Assembly: GCF_040645195.1 (NCBI RefSeq)
Contig: NZ_JBEYXW010000003.1
Span: 341,416-405,415, forward strand
Direction: 5' to 3'
From: Prauserella_A sp040645195
GTDB taxonomy: Bacteria; Actinomycetota; Actinomycetes; Mycobacteriales; Pseudonocardiaceae
DNA: 64,000 nt
Part shown: in pieces, positions 55,644 through 64,000 of the stretch
How the letters are laid out: each line of letters opens with the position of its first letter
Numbering within the stretch: position 1 is the stretch's first letter
Notes under the pieces: model-generated
What the model saw: the letters and a program-made list of their open reading frames with translations, nothing else
Databases searched by the model: none
What the model was told of the DNA's origin: nothing
Made by a program: the position numbers and the translations under genes

Positions 55644-57005
55644 ATGACCGAGACGATCAACGAGCTGCGCACCGCCGGACCGCTGTTCCTGCCCGGCGGA
55701 CAGGACTACGACGAGGAGCGAACAGGCTTCCAGCGATCCGGCGCGCACCGGCCCACCGTGATCGCGGGCGCGACCGGCGAGGACGACGTGCGTGCCGCCG
55801 TCGAGTACGCCACGACGCGGGGCCAGCAGGTGACCGTGCAGGCCGGCGGGCACGGGCTGAACCGGCCGCTGGACGGCGGCGTCCTGATCAGCACCCGCCG
55901 CATGGCCGGCGTACGGGTGGACCCGTCGGCGCGAACCGCGTGGGTCGAGGCGGGTGCGAGCTGGCAGCAGGTGATCGATGCGGCTGCACCACACGGCCTC
56001 GCACCGCTGTCCGGCAGTGCGCCAGGGGTGGGTGCGGTGTCGTACACGCTGGGTGGCGGCATCGGCCTGCTCTCCCGGCGCTACGGCTTCGCCGCCGACC
56101 ACGTACGCAGCCTGCAGGTAGTGACCGCGGACGGACGCCTGCGGCAGGTGACGCCGCACAGTGAGCCGGACCTGTACTGGGCACTGCGGGGCGGCGGCGG
56201 GAACTTCGGCGTGGTCACCGGGATGGAGATCGATCTGATGCCGGTGCGCCACCTCTACGGCGGCGGGCTCTTCATCGACGCCGAGCAGGCGCCGGACGTG
56301 CTCGCCGGGTGGCAGCGCTGGACGGAGACGGTGCCCGACGAGATGACCTCGGCGGTGGCGATGCTGCCGTTCCCCGACCTGCCGATGGTGCCGCAGGCCC
56401 TGCGCGGCAGGCATGTCGCTCAGCTGCAGATCGCCTACACCGGCAGTGTGGCCGATGGCCGGCAGCTGGTGGAGCCACTGCGCGCGCTGGGGCCGATCCT
56501 GCGGGACACGCTGCGCGAGCTGCCCTACTCCGAGTCGGGCACGGTGTTCGACGAGCCGGACGTGCCGCATGCGTACTGCTCGGCGAACAGGCTGCTGAGC
56601 GAGCTCGACCCGGCCGCGCTCGCCGCGCTGACCACATTGGCGGGGCCATCGGCGCCGGTGTTGTGCGTGGTGGGGCTACGGCACCTCGGCGGCGCGCTCG
56701 CCGGGCCACCGCGGGTGCCCAGCGCCGTCGGGCATCGGCGCGCCGCGTACTCGCTGGGCGTGCTGTCACTGGTCGAGCCGGGTGCCGAGGACACCGTGCG
56801 CGCAGTGCACGGCGATGCCATCGCGCCGTTCGCCCCGGCCACGCTCGGCCGCCTGCTGAACTTCAGCTTCGGCCCCCTCAACGAGGAGGAGGTGCGTTCG
56901 GCCTACGAGCCGCACGACTATCGCAGGCTCACCGAGCTGAAGGCCCGCTACGACCCGCGCGCGACGTTGGTCAGCAACCACCCGATTCCGGCGGCTCGGC
57001 GGTGA
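55644..57005 (+). CDS. FAD-binding oxidoreductase (berberine bridge enzyme-like)
   Basis: The 453-residue enzyme has a PCMH-type FAD domain with QAGGHGLNRPLDGGVLI (histidine in the position for covalent flavin linkage, near 74-90), GGGIGLLSRRYGFAADHV, and RGGGGNFGVVTG. The C-terminal BBE motif EPHDYRRLTELKARYDP ends it. No cysteine for a second flavin bond is seen in the SGSAPGVGAVSYTLGG segment. The substrate is unknown. Its 3' end overlaps the convergent tmk gene by 35 bp. Confidence 0.9.
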   Translation: MTETINELRTAGPLFLPGGQDYDEERTGFQRSGAHRPTVIAGATGEDDVRAAVEYATTRGQQVTVQAGGHGLNRPLDGGVLISTRRMAGVRVDPSARTAWVEAGASWQQVIDAAAPHGLAPLSGSAPGVGAVSYTLGGGIGLLSRRYGFAADHVRSLQVVTADGRLRQVTPHSEPDLYWALRGGGGNFGVVTGMEIDLMPVRHLYGGGLFIDAEQAPDVLAGWQRWTETVPDEMTSAVAMLPFPDLPMVPQALRGRHVAQLQIAYTGSVADGRQLVEPLRALGPILRDTLRELPYSESGTVFDEPDVPHAYCSANRLLSELDPAALAALTTLAGPSAPVLCVVGLRHLGGALAGPPRVPSAVGHRRAAYSLGVLSLVEPGAEDTVRAVHGDAIAPFAPATLGRLLNFSFGPLNEEEVRSAYEPHDYRRLTELKARYDPRATLVSNHPIPAARR

Positions 57006-57639
57006 GCACCGTCGCCGCGAGCCGGGCGAAGTCGATGTCCACGGTGCCGTCGACGACGTACCAGCGCGACAGCCAGCCGGCCGCGGCCAGCTCGTCGTAG
57101 ACGCGGGCGCACCGGGCCTGCAGGCCGTCGTCGGCTTCGAACGCGTCCTTGGGGCGCTCGGCGTCAGCCGCGGCCCGGTGCTCTGCCCGCGCGGCGGCGA
57201 CCTCCGGCGCGACCCGGAGCAGGATCTGCGTGTCGGGGACCGGCAGGCCGAAGCGGTCGATCTCGATCGTGCGGACCCATTCGACCACCGCGCTGTCGGC
57301 GCCCTCGTGCAACCGAGCGGCCTGGTAGGCGGCATTGGACGCGACGTACCGGTCGAGCAGCACCACGTCGTGGACCCGCAGCGCGGCGCGGAGCTCCTCG
57401 GCCGCGCCGCGCCGGTCCAGGGCATACAGCAGCGCCATGCCGTAAACCGACTCGCCGAGGTCGCCATGCGCACCATGCAGGGCCTCGCGCACCAGATCGG
57501 CGTGCACGCTAGTGCCGTACCGGGGGAAGGCGAACGTCGCCACACTCGCACCCGCGTCGTGCAGCGACTTCGTCAGCGCATCGGTCAGCGTGCGCTTACC
57601 CGCCCCGTCGAGCCCTTCGATGACCACCAGTCGACCCAC
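56971..57639 (-). CDS. tmk: Thymidylate kinase
   Basis: The product is 222 residues: P-loop EGLDGAGKRTL at residues 8-18 (the GAGKRT form also found in mycobacterial TMK), the DR motif in LLDRYVASNAAYQAAR, and a LID-like region around AEHRAAADAERPKD. It phosphorylates dTMP. The usual partner mtrA is several genes away here, separated by the WYL/FAD pair, an insertion compared with M. tuberculosis where tmk directly precedes mtrA. Confidence 0.92.
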   Translation of the reverse strand: MGRLVVIEGLDGAGKRTLTDALTKSLHDAGASVATFAFPRYGTSVHADLVREALHGAHGDLGESVYGMALLYALDRRGAAEELRAALRVHDVVLLDRYVASNAAYQAARLHEGADSAVVEWVRTIEIDRFGLPVPDTQILLRVAPEVAAARAEHRAAADAERPKDAFEADDGLQARCARVYDELAAAGWLSRWYVVDGTVDIDFARLAATVLTAEPPESGGC

Positions 57640-57670
57640 ACGAGCACCCTATGCCGCGCGGGCTTTCGCT

Positions 57671-57774
57671 CCCCAAGGCCACCTTGGTTGCGTTCAACGC
57701 GCCCACCCGTCTCCCACCACCACCCAAACGGAGACGCTGCGCGCCGCTGTGTTCGCACAAGGTGGTCTTGGGGG
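57671..57774. repeat. Palindromic extragenic element, copy C
   Basis: This copy has terminal arms of 15 bp (57671-57685 and 57759-57773) with one G-T pair, and its inner block is almost identical to copy A, in the same orientation. It ends 7 bp from the ahcY stop and lies in the 141-bp gap upstream of tmk. Here the flanking genes are in the same direction, so it would separate ahcY from tmk. Confidence 0.88.
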
Positions 57775-57780
57775 CAGTTT

Positions 57781-59295
57781 TCAGTAGCGGTAGTGGTCGG
57801 GCTTGTAGGGGCCCTCCACGTCGACGTCGATGTACTCCGCCTGCTCCTTGGTGAGCTTGGTCAGCTCACCGCCGAGAGCCTGCAGGTGGATACGGGCGAC
57901 CTTCTCGTCCAGCTTCTTCGGCAGCCGGTAGACCTCGCGGTCGTACTCCTCGGGCTTGGTGAAGAGCTCCACCTGCGCGATGACCTGGTTGGAGAAGCTG
58001 TTCGACATCACGAAGCTGGGGTGCCCGGTGGCGTTGCCCAGGTTCAGCAACCGCCCCTCGGACAGCACGATCACGGAGTGCCCATCCGCACTGTGTCCAT
58101 CCCGGGCGGCGGCCCCCGGACCCCCGGCGGGGAATACCCACTCGTCGACCTGCGGCTTGATGTTGATCCGCCGGATCCCGGGGTACCGCGCCAGCCCGGC
58201 CATGTCGAGCTCGTTGTCGAAATGCCCGATGTTGCCCACGATGGTCTGGTGCTTCATCCGGGCCATGTGCTCGGCCATCACCACGTCCTTGTTGCCCGTC
58301 GTGGTGATCACGATGTCGGCCTCGGGCAGCACCGATTCAAGCGTCCGGACCGGGTAGCCGTCCATCGCCGCCTGCAGCGCGCAGATCGGGTCGACCTCGG
58401 TCACCACGACACGCGCGCCCTGGCCGCGCAGCGACTCGGCCGCGCCCTTGCCCACATCGCCGTAACCACACACCACGGCGACCTTGCCGCCGATCAGCAC
58501 ATCGGTACCGCGGTTGATGCCGTCGATCAGCGAATGCCGGATTCCGTACCGGTTGTCGAACTTCGACTTCGTCACTGAGTCGTTGACGTTGATCGCCGGG
58601 AACAGCAACTGTCCCTGCGCGGCGAGCTGGTACAACCGCAGCACACCGGTGGTGGTCTCCTCGGTGACGCCGCGGATACCCTCACCGACCTTCGTCCACT
58701 TTCCACTGTCCGCCACGAGCGATTCCCGCAGCAGCGCCAGGAAGACCTTCCACTCGTCGGAGTCGTTGTCGTCCGCAGGCGGCACCACGCCTGCCTTCTC
58801 GTACTCGGTGCCCTTGTGCACCAGCATCGTCGCGTCGCCGCCGTCGTCGAGGATCATGTTCGGGCCCTCGTCGTCCCAGGTCAGCATCCGCTCGGTGCAC
58901 CACCAGTAGTCCTCGAGCGACTCACCCTTCCACGCGAACACCGGCACGCCCTTGGGCTCCTCCGGCGTCCCGTACGGGCCAACCACCACCGCCGCGGCGG
59001 CGTGGTCCTGGGTGGAGAAGATGTTGCACGACGCCCACCGCACCTCCGCCCCCAGCGCGACCAGCGTCTCGATCAGCACGGCCGTCTGCACCGTCATGTG
59101 CAGCGATCCCGACACCCGCGCGCCGCGCAGCGGGAACACCCCGTCGTACTCGCGACGCAGGGCCATCAGCCCGGGCATCTCGTGCTCGGCCAGCCGGATC
59201 TCCTTGCGCCCGAACTCCGCCAGCTCCAGATCCGCGACTGCGAACTCGACACCATTACGCGTGTGGTGTCGTGGAGCAACGCTTTCAGGGGTCAT
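57781..59295 (-). CDS. ahcY: Adenosylhomocysteinase
   Basis: This 504-residue enzyme cleaves S-adenosylhomocysteine to adenosine and homocysteine. It has GSLHMTVQTAVLIETL near the N-terminus, the SKFDNRYGIRHSLIDGI substrate region, VCGYGDVGKG NAD motif, and NGNATGHPSFVMS-like and KPDHYRY C-terminal signatures. An extra loop (AGGPGAAARDGHSADGHSV, before VIVLSEGRLLN) is about 11 residues longer than in typical family members and contains a DGHS duplication. The ATG at 59295 is used. Copy C of the repeat element follows the stop. Confidence 0.96.
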   Translation of the reverse strand: MTPESVAPRHHTRNGVEFAVADLELAEFGRKEIRLAEHEMPGLMALRREYDGVFPLRGARVSGSLHMTVQTAVLIETLVALGAEVRWASCNIFSTQDHAAAAVVVGPYGTPEEPKGVPVFAWKGESLEDYWWCTERMLTWDDEGPNMILDDGGDATMLVHKGTEYEKAGVVPPADDNDSDEWKVFLALLRESLVADSGKWTKVGEGIRGVTEETTTGVLRLYQLAAQGQLLFPAINVNDSVTKSKFDNRYGIRHSLIDGINRGTDVLIGGKVAVVCGYGDVGKGAAESLRGQGARVVVTEVDPICALQAAMDGYPVRTLESVLPEADIVITTTGNKDVVMAEHMARMKHQTIVGNIGHFDNELDMAGLARYPGIRRINIKPQVDEWVFPAGGPGAAARDGHSADGHSVIVLSEGRLLNLGNATGHPSFVMSNSFSNQVIAQVELFTKPEEYDREVYRLPKKLDEKVARIHLQALGGELTKLTKEQAEYIDVDVEGPYKPDHYRY

Positions 59296-59402
59296 CTCGG
59301 AACAATCCTCCAGACTCGCTGTGCCGCAAACCGGCCTCACCGTCACTCGCACATTACCGTGGTTTGCTCCGCCACCGTCCGCCCGAGCAAGGAGATGTGC
59401 AG

Positions 59403-61715
59403 GTGCCCCTACCCGGCCCCGATACTCGCGTCGTTGAACTGCGTGTTCCAGGGCTGATCGGCACCAGCGGCGAGTCACTGCTCGACTCGGTCGGCACCGT
59501 CGAGGTGGCCGGCGACGGCGTCGGCCGGATCATCCGGCCTGCCGACCGGCTCCGCAGGCCGGCGCCCGGCCCTGTGCTGCAGGCACTGGGCCGATCGGTG
59601 CCCCGCACGCTCGAGGGTTACCTCTGGAGCCGGATGACCTCCGGCGGCGCCGCGAAAGCCACCTGGGCGCTGCTGTTCCCGTTCTCACTGGCGAACGTGG
59701 CGCACTGGATGCTGCCGCCGGTGCCGGAGGGCAGGAAGCTCGCCGCCCTGCTGGGCGTGCTGTGCCGTGCGTTGCTGCGTACCGCCGCGCTGCTGTTGAC
59801 CATGCTGCTGATGAGCCAGCTGGCTGTGGTGACGCTGGACCTGTTCGCCGCGCAGTGCCTCGCGCCCGGTGCCGCGTGCCTGGCCTCGGGGCCGTCGTGG
59901 CTACGCGACGTCGCGGGCGTCCGCACGGCGATCGGGGTGGTGCCCCTTTTCTTGGTCGTGCTCGTGCTGCACCGGGTGTCCTCGGCGAAGTGGCGGATCA
60001 ACGCGCCGGAGCGCTCCACCGAGCCGGGTCCGAAGCTGCCCGGTGACGAGCTCACCGACGGCCCCGACACCGCGGCACTGCGCTGCCTGCACACGGTCGC
60101 CGCACTCGCGACCGTCGCGTTGCTCCTGCTCGGCGGACCGCTGCGGGTGCCGCAGCCGACCGCGGACATGGTGCTGTGGGTGCCCACGCTGGTGCTGCTC
60201 GGGATCGCCGTGCTGGCGACCGCGGTCCGCGCGCACCGGCTGTTCGGCGCGGTCACGCGCGCGGTGTTCCTGCTGGTGGCCGCCGCGCTCGCGGTTGCCG
60301 CCGCTGTGGTGCGGACCCCGCTTCCTGCGGCGCTGCCCGGTACCGACGACACCGTCGAGGGCATCGGCGCCGTTTTGCTCGCGGTGTGCGTGGTCTTCGC
60401 GGTGCTGTTGGCGCCGGCGGCGCTGCTCGCCAGGCCCGCCTGGGCGGCACTGCCCCGCCGGCTCCGGCCGTGGGCGGGTGGCTGGGCAGCCGCGCCGACA
60501 CTCGCATTGGCCGGCCTGCTCGGCGGCGGATTCGGCGCTGGGCTCGCGATCGCCCTGCGCCAGCTGCTGCGGGTCGACGGCCTGCGGCTACCGGAGAGCT
60601 ACACGCTGATCACGGTGCTCTGGGGCGGGGCGCTGGCGGTAACGGCCCTGTTCACGGTGTCCGGGTTCGCGATCGCGGTGCCCCTGCGGCGAGCGACCCG
60701 CGGTGTTCCGGACGTGGTCCGGCTCATGGAGACCAGCGAGGGCGACGCGCGGGAGGCCGCGGCGGCATGGGCGAGAGCCAGCTGGGAACGCAAGTACCTG
60801 CATCGCATCGTGCTCGCGATCGTGTTCCTGATGGCGCTCGGTGTCGCGGTGTTGCTGGCGGTGCGTTTCAGCTACGGGTCGGTGCCCGGCTGGCTCGATC
60901 CGCTGTCCGGACTGGGTGTGGTGGCACTCTGGGCGCTCGCGGCCGGGCTACTGCGAGTGGTGTACACGGCAGCGACCGGGCCGCAACGCAACCGCCACCT
61001 CGCCGCGTTCACCGATCTCGTCTGCTTCTGGCCACGGGCGGCGCATCCCGCGGTGCCGCCGTCCTATGCGCTGAAGGTGGTGCCCGAACTCGCCGAGCGG
61101 GCACGGCACCACCTGGCCGAACCTTCCACGCGTGTGGTGCTCGCCGGTTACCACGTCGGCGGCCTGCTCGCGGTGCTCACCGCGGCGCGGCTGGCCGCCG
61201 AACTGCCCGAGACCGACCGCTCGCGGGTCGGGGTGCTGACGGCGGGAGCGCCTTTGCAGTGGGGGTACCAGCGAGCGTTTCCCGCGCTGTTCCCGCACGA
61301 CTCGCTCGCGCGCCTGTACGGCGAACTCGACGGGCGCTGGCGCGGCCTGTGCCGTGGCACCGACACCTTCGGTGGCGGCGCAACGACCTGGCGGCACCAG
61401 GTGGCGCACGACAAGCTGCTGGGCGTCGGGTACCTGCCCGATGGCGGTGTCGGCGCACTGAAGCCCGCGATCCAGGGGCCCACCGGTGTGCTCGTGCTCG
61501 GCGGTGATCACTGGCTGCCCGACCCGATGCGGGAGCCGATCAACGGTCGCCGGTGGGTTGCCGGTGTGCGCCGCCACGCCGACTACGTGGCCGATCCGGA
61601 ATGGGACCGCGCCATTGTGCTGGCCGCCGGCCTGGAACGTGCTGACATGACAACGCGGCTGGCCGAGCAGGTGCCCCTGTTCGGGGACCTGCTGGGCCAG
61701 CCGCGTAGGCGCTGA
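59403..61715 (+). CDS. Large membrane protein with C-terminal hydrolase-like domain
   Basis: The product is 770 residues with about ten predicted membrane helices between residues 95 and 545 (in pairs around 140-200, 255-330, 355-430, 440-465 and 500-540). A soluble C-terminal part follows, with VVLAGYHVGGLLAVLTAARL, which resembles a nucleophile elbow in which the Ser position is His (GYHVG). The GTG at 59403 lies 8 bases after AGGAG; a GTG at 59397 is an alternative. It is divergent from ahcY. Family and function are not recognised. Confidence 0.7.
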   Translation: MPLPGPDTRVVELRVPGLIGTSGESLLDSVGTVEVAGDGVGRIIRPADRLRRPAPGPVLQALGRSVPRTLEGYLWSRMTSGGAAKATWALLFPFSLANVAHWMLPPVPEGRKLAALLGVLCRALLRTAALLLTMLLMSQLAVVTLDLFAAQCLAPGAACLASGPSWLRDVAGVRTAIGVVPLFLVVLVLHRVSSAKWRINAPERSTEPGPKLPGDELTDGPDTAALRCLHTVAALATVALLLLGGPLRVPQPTADMVLWVPTLVLLGIAVLATAVRAHRLFGAVTRAVFLLVAAALAVAAAVVRTPLPAALPGTDDTVEGIGAVLLAVCVVFAVLLAPAALLARPAWAALPRRLRPWAGGWAAAPTLALAGLLGGGFGAGLAIALRQLLRVDGLRLPESYTLITVLWGGALAVTALFTVSGFAIAVPLRRATRGVPDVVRLMETSEGDAREAAAAWARASWERKYLHRIVLAIVFLMALGVAVLLAVRFSYGSVPGWLDPLSGLGVVALWALAAGLLRVVYTAATGPQRNRHLAAFTDLVCFWPRAAHPAVPPSYALKVVPELAERARHHLAEPSTRVVLAGYHVGGLLAVLTAARLAAELPETDRSRVGVLTAGAPLQWGYQRAFPALFPHDSLARLYGELDGRWRGLCRGTDTFGGGATTWRHQVAHDKLLGVGYLPDGGVGALKPAIQGPTGVLVLGGDHWLPDPMREPINGRRWVAGVRRHADYVADPEWDRAIVLAAGLERADMTTRLAEQVPLFGDLLGQPRRR

Positions 61716-62504
61716 TCAGGCCTTGCTGCGACGCATCCTGGTCAGGAACAGCAGCGCACCACCGCCGACCAGCAGCAGCGCGCCGAGGCCGAGCAGCCAC
61801 GCACCGCTGAAACCGGTGGACGCCAGGTCGTCGCTCTCGCCGGCAGGCGACACCGCGGCCGCGCTCGTTGTTGTTGTTGTCACGGCACCGTCGATACCAG
61901 ACGTCCTGGTGGCCGGACCGCTCTCGCTGGTGGTCGGCTCACTGCCGGTCGTCGACTCGCTGGTGGTCGTGTCGCTGGTCTCGGTGGACTCCGTGGTCTC
62001 GGTGCCCTCGCTCGGCTGCGGCGGCTCGGTGGTCGTCTCCGTGGTCTCGGTGTCCGTCGTCGTCGTGGTGGTGGTCGGCGTCTTGTCGCCGCAGACGTAC
62101 CAGTGGCTGATGACCGGGATGTTGCCACCCCTGTTCAGCGGCGAGCGGAGCTTCTCCCACGGCGGCGTCACGGCAAGACCGCGCTCCCCCGGAACGTAGA
62201 TGTTGTAGGCGGGGCCGCCCTTGACGACGATGCCGCTGACGGTGACCCCGGCGGCAACCGTCTCGATCGTGACGAACTGATCCTCCTGGCCACCCTTCAC
62301 GAACGTGAAGTCGACGCCTTTCTCCAGGAGCGTGCCAGCGAGTCCGGCGTCCGCACAGGTCGTGGCGTTGCCGGGCGTGATCTCGGCGCGCGGATCTTCT
62401 TTCGAACCGGTGGCGGAGGCCAGACCGGCTGTTCCGGCCAGCAGGCCGAACGTCATGGCGGCCACGGCGAACGTGCGCAGGCGGGATCTCGAACTCACAG
62501 ACAT
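61716..62504 (-). CDS. Secreted LAxTG cell-wall protein (class E sortase substrate)
   Basis: The 262-residue protein has a signal peptide (MSVSSRSRLRTFAVAAMTFG, cleaved near 32), a globular domain (about 35-140) with two Cys (DAGLAGTLLEKG... and WYVCGDK), and a Thr/Ser/Glu-rich stalk (about 143-222). The C-terminal sorting signal is LASTG at 227-231, then a hydrophobic helix and RMRRSKA. LAxTG is the recognition motif of actinobacterial class E sortases, which anchor proteins to peptidoglycan. No sortase gene is in the window. The ATG at 62504 is preferred over 62603. Confidence 0.88.
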   Translation of the reverse strand: MSVSSRSRLRTFAVAAMTFGLLAGTAGLASATGSKEDPRAEITPGNATTCADAGLAGTLLEKGVDFTFVKGGQEDQFVTIETVAAGVTVSGIVVKGGPAYNIYVPGERGLAVTPPWEKLRSPLNRGGNIPVISHWYVCGDKTPTTTTTTTDTETTETTTEPPQPSEGTETTESTETSDTTTSESTTGSEPTTSESGPATRTSGIDGAVTTTTTSAAAVSPAGESDDLASTGFSGAWLLGLGALLLVGGGALLFLTRMRRSKA

Positions 62505-62610
62505 GCAGGACTCCGTGCGAGGTGGTGGGGACGGAAGGTGGCGACGCCAGTCCCGGCGTACAAGCCGCACGGAGGTTATCTCGATCAGGTGACCACACTT
62601 CACCCAAATC

Positions 62611-62646
62611 GGTAACCGGTGATCTTACTGGTCCCGTTCGGTTACC
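62611..62646. promoter_or_regulatory. Inverted repeat upstream of the LAxTG gene
   Basis: GGTAACCG (62611-62618) and CGGTTACC (62639-62646) form a perfect 8-bp inverted repeat with a 20-base spacer, in an AT-richer stretch 107 bp upstream of the gene. GTGACC at 62589 adds a third similar word. It may bind a regulator of cell-wall genes; GTNAC words resemble MtrA sites but the spacing does not fit. The remainder of 62505-62755 shows no gene. Confidence 0.4.
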
Positions 62647-62755
62647 TTCTCGATCTCAATTGCGGCCGGATCGCAACCTCACCTGGAGCAACCTGTCCGC
62701 AATGGACTGTTCAACCGATTTCGTACGCCAGATCCCCGTCCGAGACGTGGCGTTA

Positions 62756-63691
62756 CTACCGCTGCGGCACCACGTCGTCAGGCACAGTGCGGTCGAGATC
62801 GGGTTCGAGATAGATCAACCGGGCGGCGGGTACCTTCGCCCTGACCCGGCTCTCGGCTTGGTCGATCGCGCGCGCCACGTCGGCGAGTGGCAACCCCGGC
62901 CGCATGGCCAGTTTCGCGGCGACCAGCAGCTCGTCCGGGCCGATGTACTGCGTGCGGATGTGGATGACCCGGTCGATGTCGCCCACCGTGAGCTCGCCGA
63001 CGATAGTCGCCAGTTCGGTCTCGCCGGAACCCTCGCCGATCAGCAGGCTCTTCATCTCGATGATGAGGATGATCGCGATGACGCCGAGGAGAACACCGAT
63101 CATGATCGTGCCGATGCCGTCCCACACCGGGTCGCCGGTGAGCACCGAGAGGCCGACACCGGTCAGCGCGAAAACGAGGCCCAGCAACGCGCCGGCGTCC
63201 TCCAGCAGCACAACCGGCAGCTCCGGCGTCTTGGACTGCCGGATGAATGCCCACCACGACTTGTCGCCCTTGACCTTGCGCGACTCGACGATCGCCGTGC
63301 GGAAGCTGTAGGTCTCCAGGCAGATCGCGAGGACCAGGATGACCACCGCGACCATGGGCGAGGACAGTTCCTCGGGATGCTGGACCTTGTGAATGCCCTC
63401 GTACAGCGCGAACGCCGACCCAAGGGTGAACAGCATCAGCGCGACGATGAAGGAGTAGAAGTACCGATCGCGGCCGTAGCCGAACGGGTGCTCGCGGGTG
63501 GCCTTGCGCTGTGAGGTCTTCTGTCCGAGCAGCAGCAAGCCCTGGTTGGACGTGTCGGCGACCGAGTGGACCGACTCGGCGAGCATCGACGATGAGCCGG
63601 TGATCAGAAAACCAACGAACTTCGCCACCGCGATACCGGCGTTCGCGCCGAGCGCCGCCAGGATCGCCTTCGTACCGCCGCTTGCCGCCAC
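62756..63691 (-). CDS. Cation diffusion facilitator family transporter
   Basis: This 311-residue protein has six membrane helices and a C-terminal cytosolic domain. The metal-site helix II reads SVHSVADTSNQGLLLLG, with H-xxx-D; helix V has LLEDAGALLGLVFALTGVG, giving a second D pair. The C-terminal ferredoxin-like domain (about 215-300) ends in ARLIYLEPD. It resembles the SLC30A9-like branch. It is predicted to export zinc or another divalent cation. The GTG at 63691 is the start. Confidence 0.9.
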   Translation of the reverse strand: MAASGGTKAILAALGANAGIAVAKFVGFLITGSSSMLAESVHSVADTSNQGLLLLGQKTSQRKATREHPFGYGRDRYFYSFIVALMLFTLGSAFALYEGIHKVQHPEELSSPMVAVVILVLAICLETYSFRTAIVESRKVKGDKSWWAFIRQSKTPELPVVLLEDAGALLGLVFALTGVGLSVLTGDPVWDGIGTIMIGVLLGVIAIILIIEMKSLLIGEGSGETELATIVGELTVGDIDRVIHIRTQYIGPDELLVAAKLAMRPGLPLADVARAIDQAESRVRAKVPAARLIYLEPDLDRTVPDDVVPQR

Positions 63692-63745
63692 TTGTCCTCC
63701 GCGAGCCGCACCAGTGAGATCGCGTGCAGCTTAGAGCGCGGCTGC

Positions 63746-64000
63746 TCAGTCCGCGCAGGTACCTGCTGTGGCGCGGTAGAGGTGTGTGGTTTGGGTGCCG
63801 GTGGGGCGGATGTGGATGGTGGGGTTGGTGGCGGGGAGCCAGGCGGATTGGCCGGTGTGGAGTTCGATTTTGGTGCCGTCGTCGCTGTCGAGGAGGAGTT
63901 CGCCTGCGGTGCAGAGGAGGATTTCGGGGCCGGTGGTGGTGAGGTGGTGTTCGCCGCGGTCGTGGGGGGGCCAGTGGATGCGGGAGAGTTCGAATTCGGG
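63746..64000 (-). CDS. manA: Mannose-6-phosphate isomerase, C-terminal part (gene continues beyond the window)
   Basis: The last 255 bases read on the minus strand give 84 residues to the stop at 63746-63748: EFELSRIHWPPHDRGEHHL at the entry, GPEILLCTAGELLLDSDDGT and a final SAWLPATNPTIHIRP, the C-terminal cupin of type I phosphomannose isomerases. This fits the manA position after ahcY in M. tuberculosis. The codons are strikingly skewed: all Glu are GAA, all Gln CAA, all ten Leu CTC, almost no G in third position, unlike its neighbours. Confidence 0.85.
   Translation of the reverse strand, partial: PEFELSRIHWPPHDRGEHHLTTTGPEILLCTAGELLLDSDDGTKIELHTGQSAWLPATNPTIHIRPTGTQTTHLYRATAGTCAD

Noticed and set aside
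59296..59402. SAH riboswitch upstream of ahcY
   Set aside because: I looked for the conserved core of the class on the minus strand and did not find it; the gap is short and shared with a divergent gene.
62589..62646. MtrA binding site
   Set aside because: GTNAC words are present, but spacing and orientation do not match the direct repeat described for MtrA; reported only as an inverted repeat.

Overview
The window is high-GC actinobacterial chromosome, most likely from a member of the Pseudonocardiaceae (Amycolatopsis, Prauserella, Saccharopolyspora and relatives); I cannot fix the genus from sequence alone. The evidence is the fused 2-oxoglutarate decarboxylase/dehydrogenase (kgd), the WhiB1, PdtaS and SigR-RshA genes, the mtrA-mtrB-lpqB block, EspG/PPE-type ESX genes and branched-polyamine-type and LAxTG-type proteins, all with GTG/TTG starts and strong G/C third positions. 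A run of 99 Ns and a one-base frameshift in the normally essential mtrA indicate a draft-quality assembly.

Layout. 1-6 kb: a truncated unknown gene, a DUF2269 membrane protein, a PadR regulator with two VOC proteins, a PucR regulator, an MDR oxidoreductase and alanine dehydrogenase (ald) with a strong 3' hairpin. 6.4-12.1 kb: a CcmA-type ABC ATPase with its permease, then a 1251-residue fused ABC exporter. 12.1-13.9 kb: a 21-bp tandem repeat array of about 1 kb, interrupted by the N gap, then about 0.7 kb without a recognisable gene. 13.9-21 kb: kgd, then a four-gene glycine betaine/choline-type ABC operon on the minus strand. 21-29 kb: metabolic and regulatory singletons (BpsA-like aminopropyltransferase, malic enzyme, RmlC-like epimerase, histidine phosphatase, GNAT, PPOX-type protein, AraC regulator, diacylglycerol kinase).

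29-64 kb is largely collinear with the Mycobacterium tuberculosis whiB1 (Rv3219) to manA (Rv3255c) region: whiB1, pdtaS, rshA-sigR, SRAP peptidase, rsgA, WS/DGAT acyltransferase, secA, hpf, comF, lpqB, mtrB, mtrA, tmk, ahcY, manA. Differences are the absence of aroA between the SRAP gene and rsgA, an inserted pruA, and an inserted ESX accessory cassette (small helical protein, DUF3558 lipoprotein, PPE-like protein, EspG).

Regulation visible in the sequence includes a consensus CRP-type site upstream of whiB1, a perfect SigR-type promoter (GGAAT-N18-GTT) in front of sigR that implies autoregulation and moves the start codon inward, and inverted repeats in the divergent promoters of the PadR and WYL regulators. 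Three copies of a 103-109 bp element with long terminal inverted repeats sit directly after stop codons (kgd/opuCC, lipoprotein/pruA, ahcY). They form a repeat family that probably works as a transcription terminator. The 21-bp array and this palindromic family are the least explained structures in the window.
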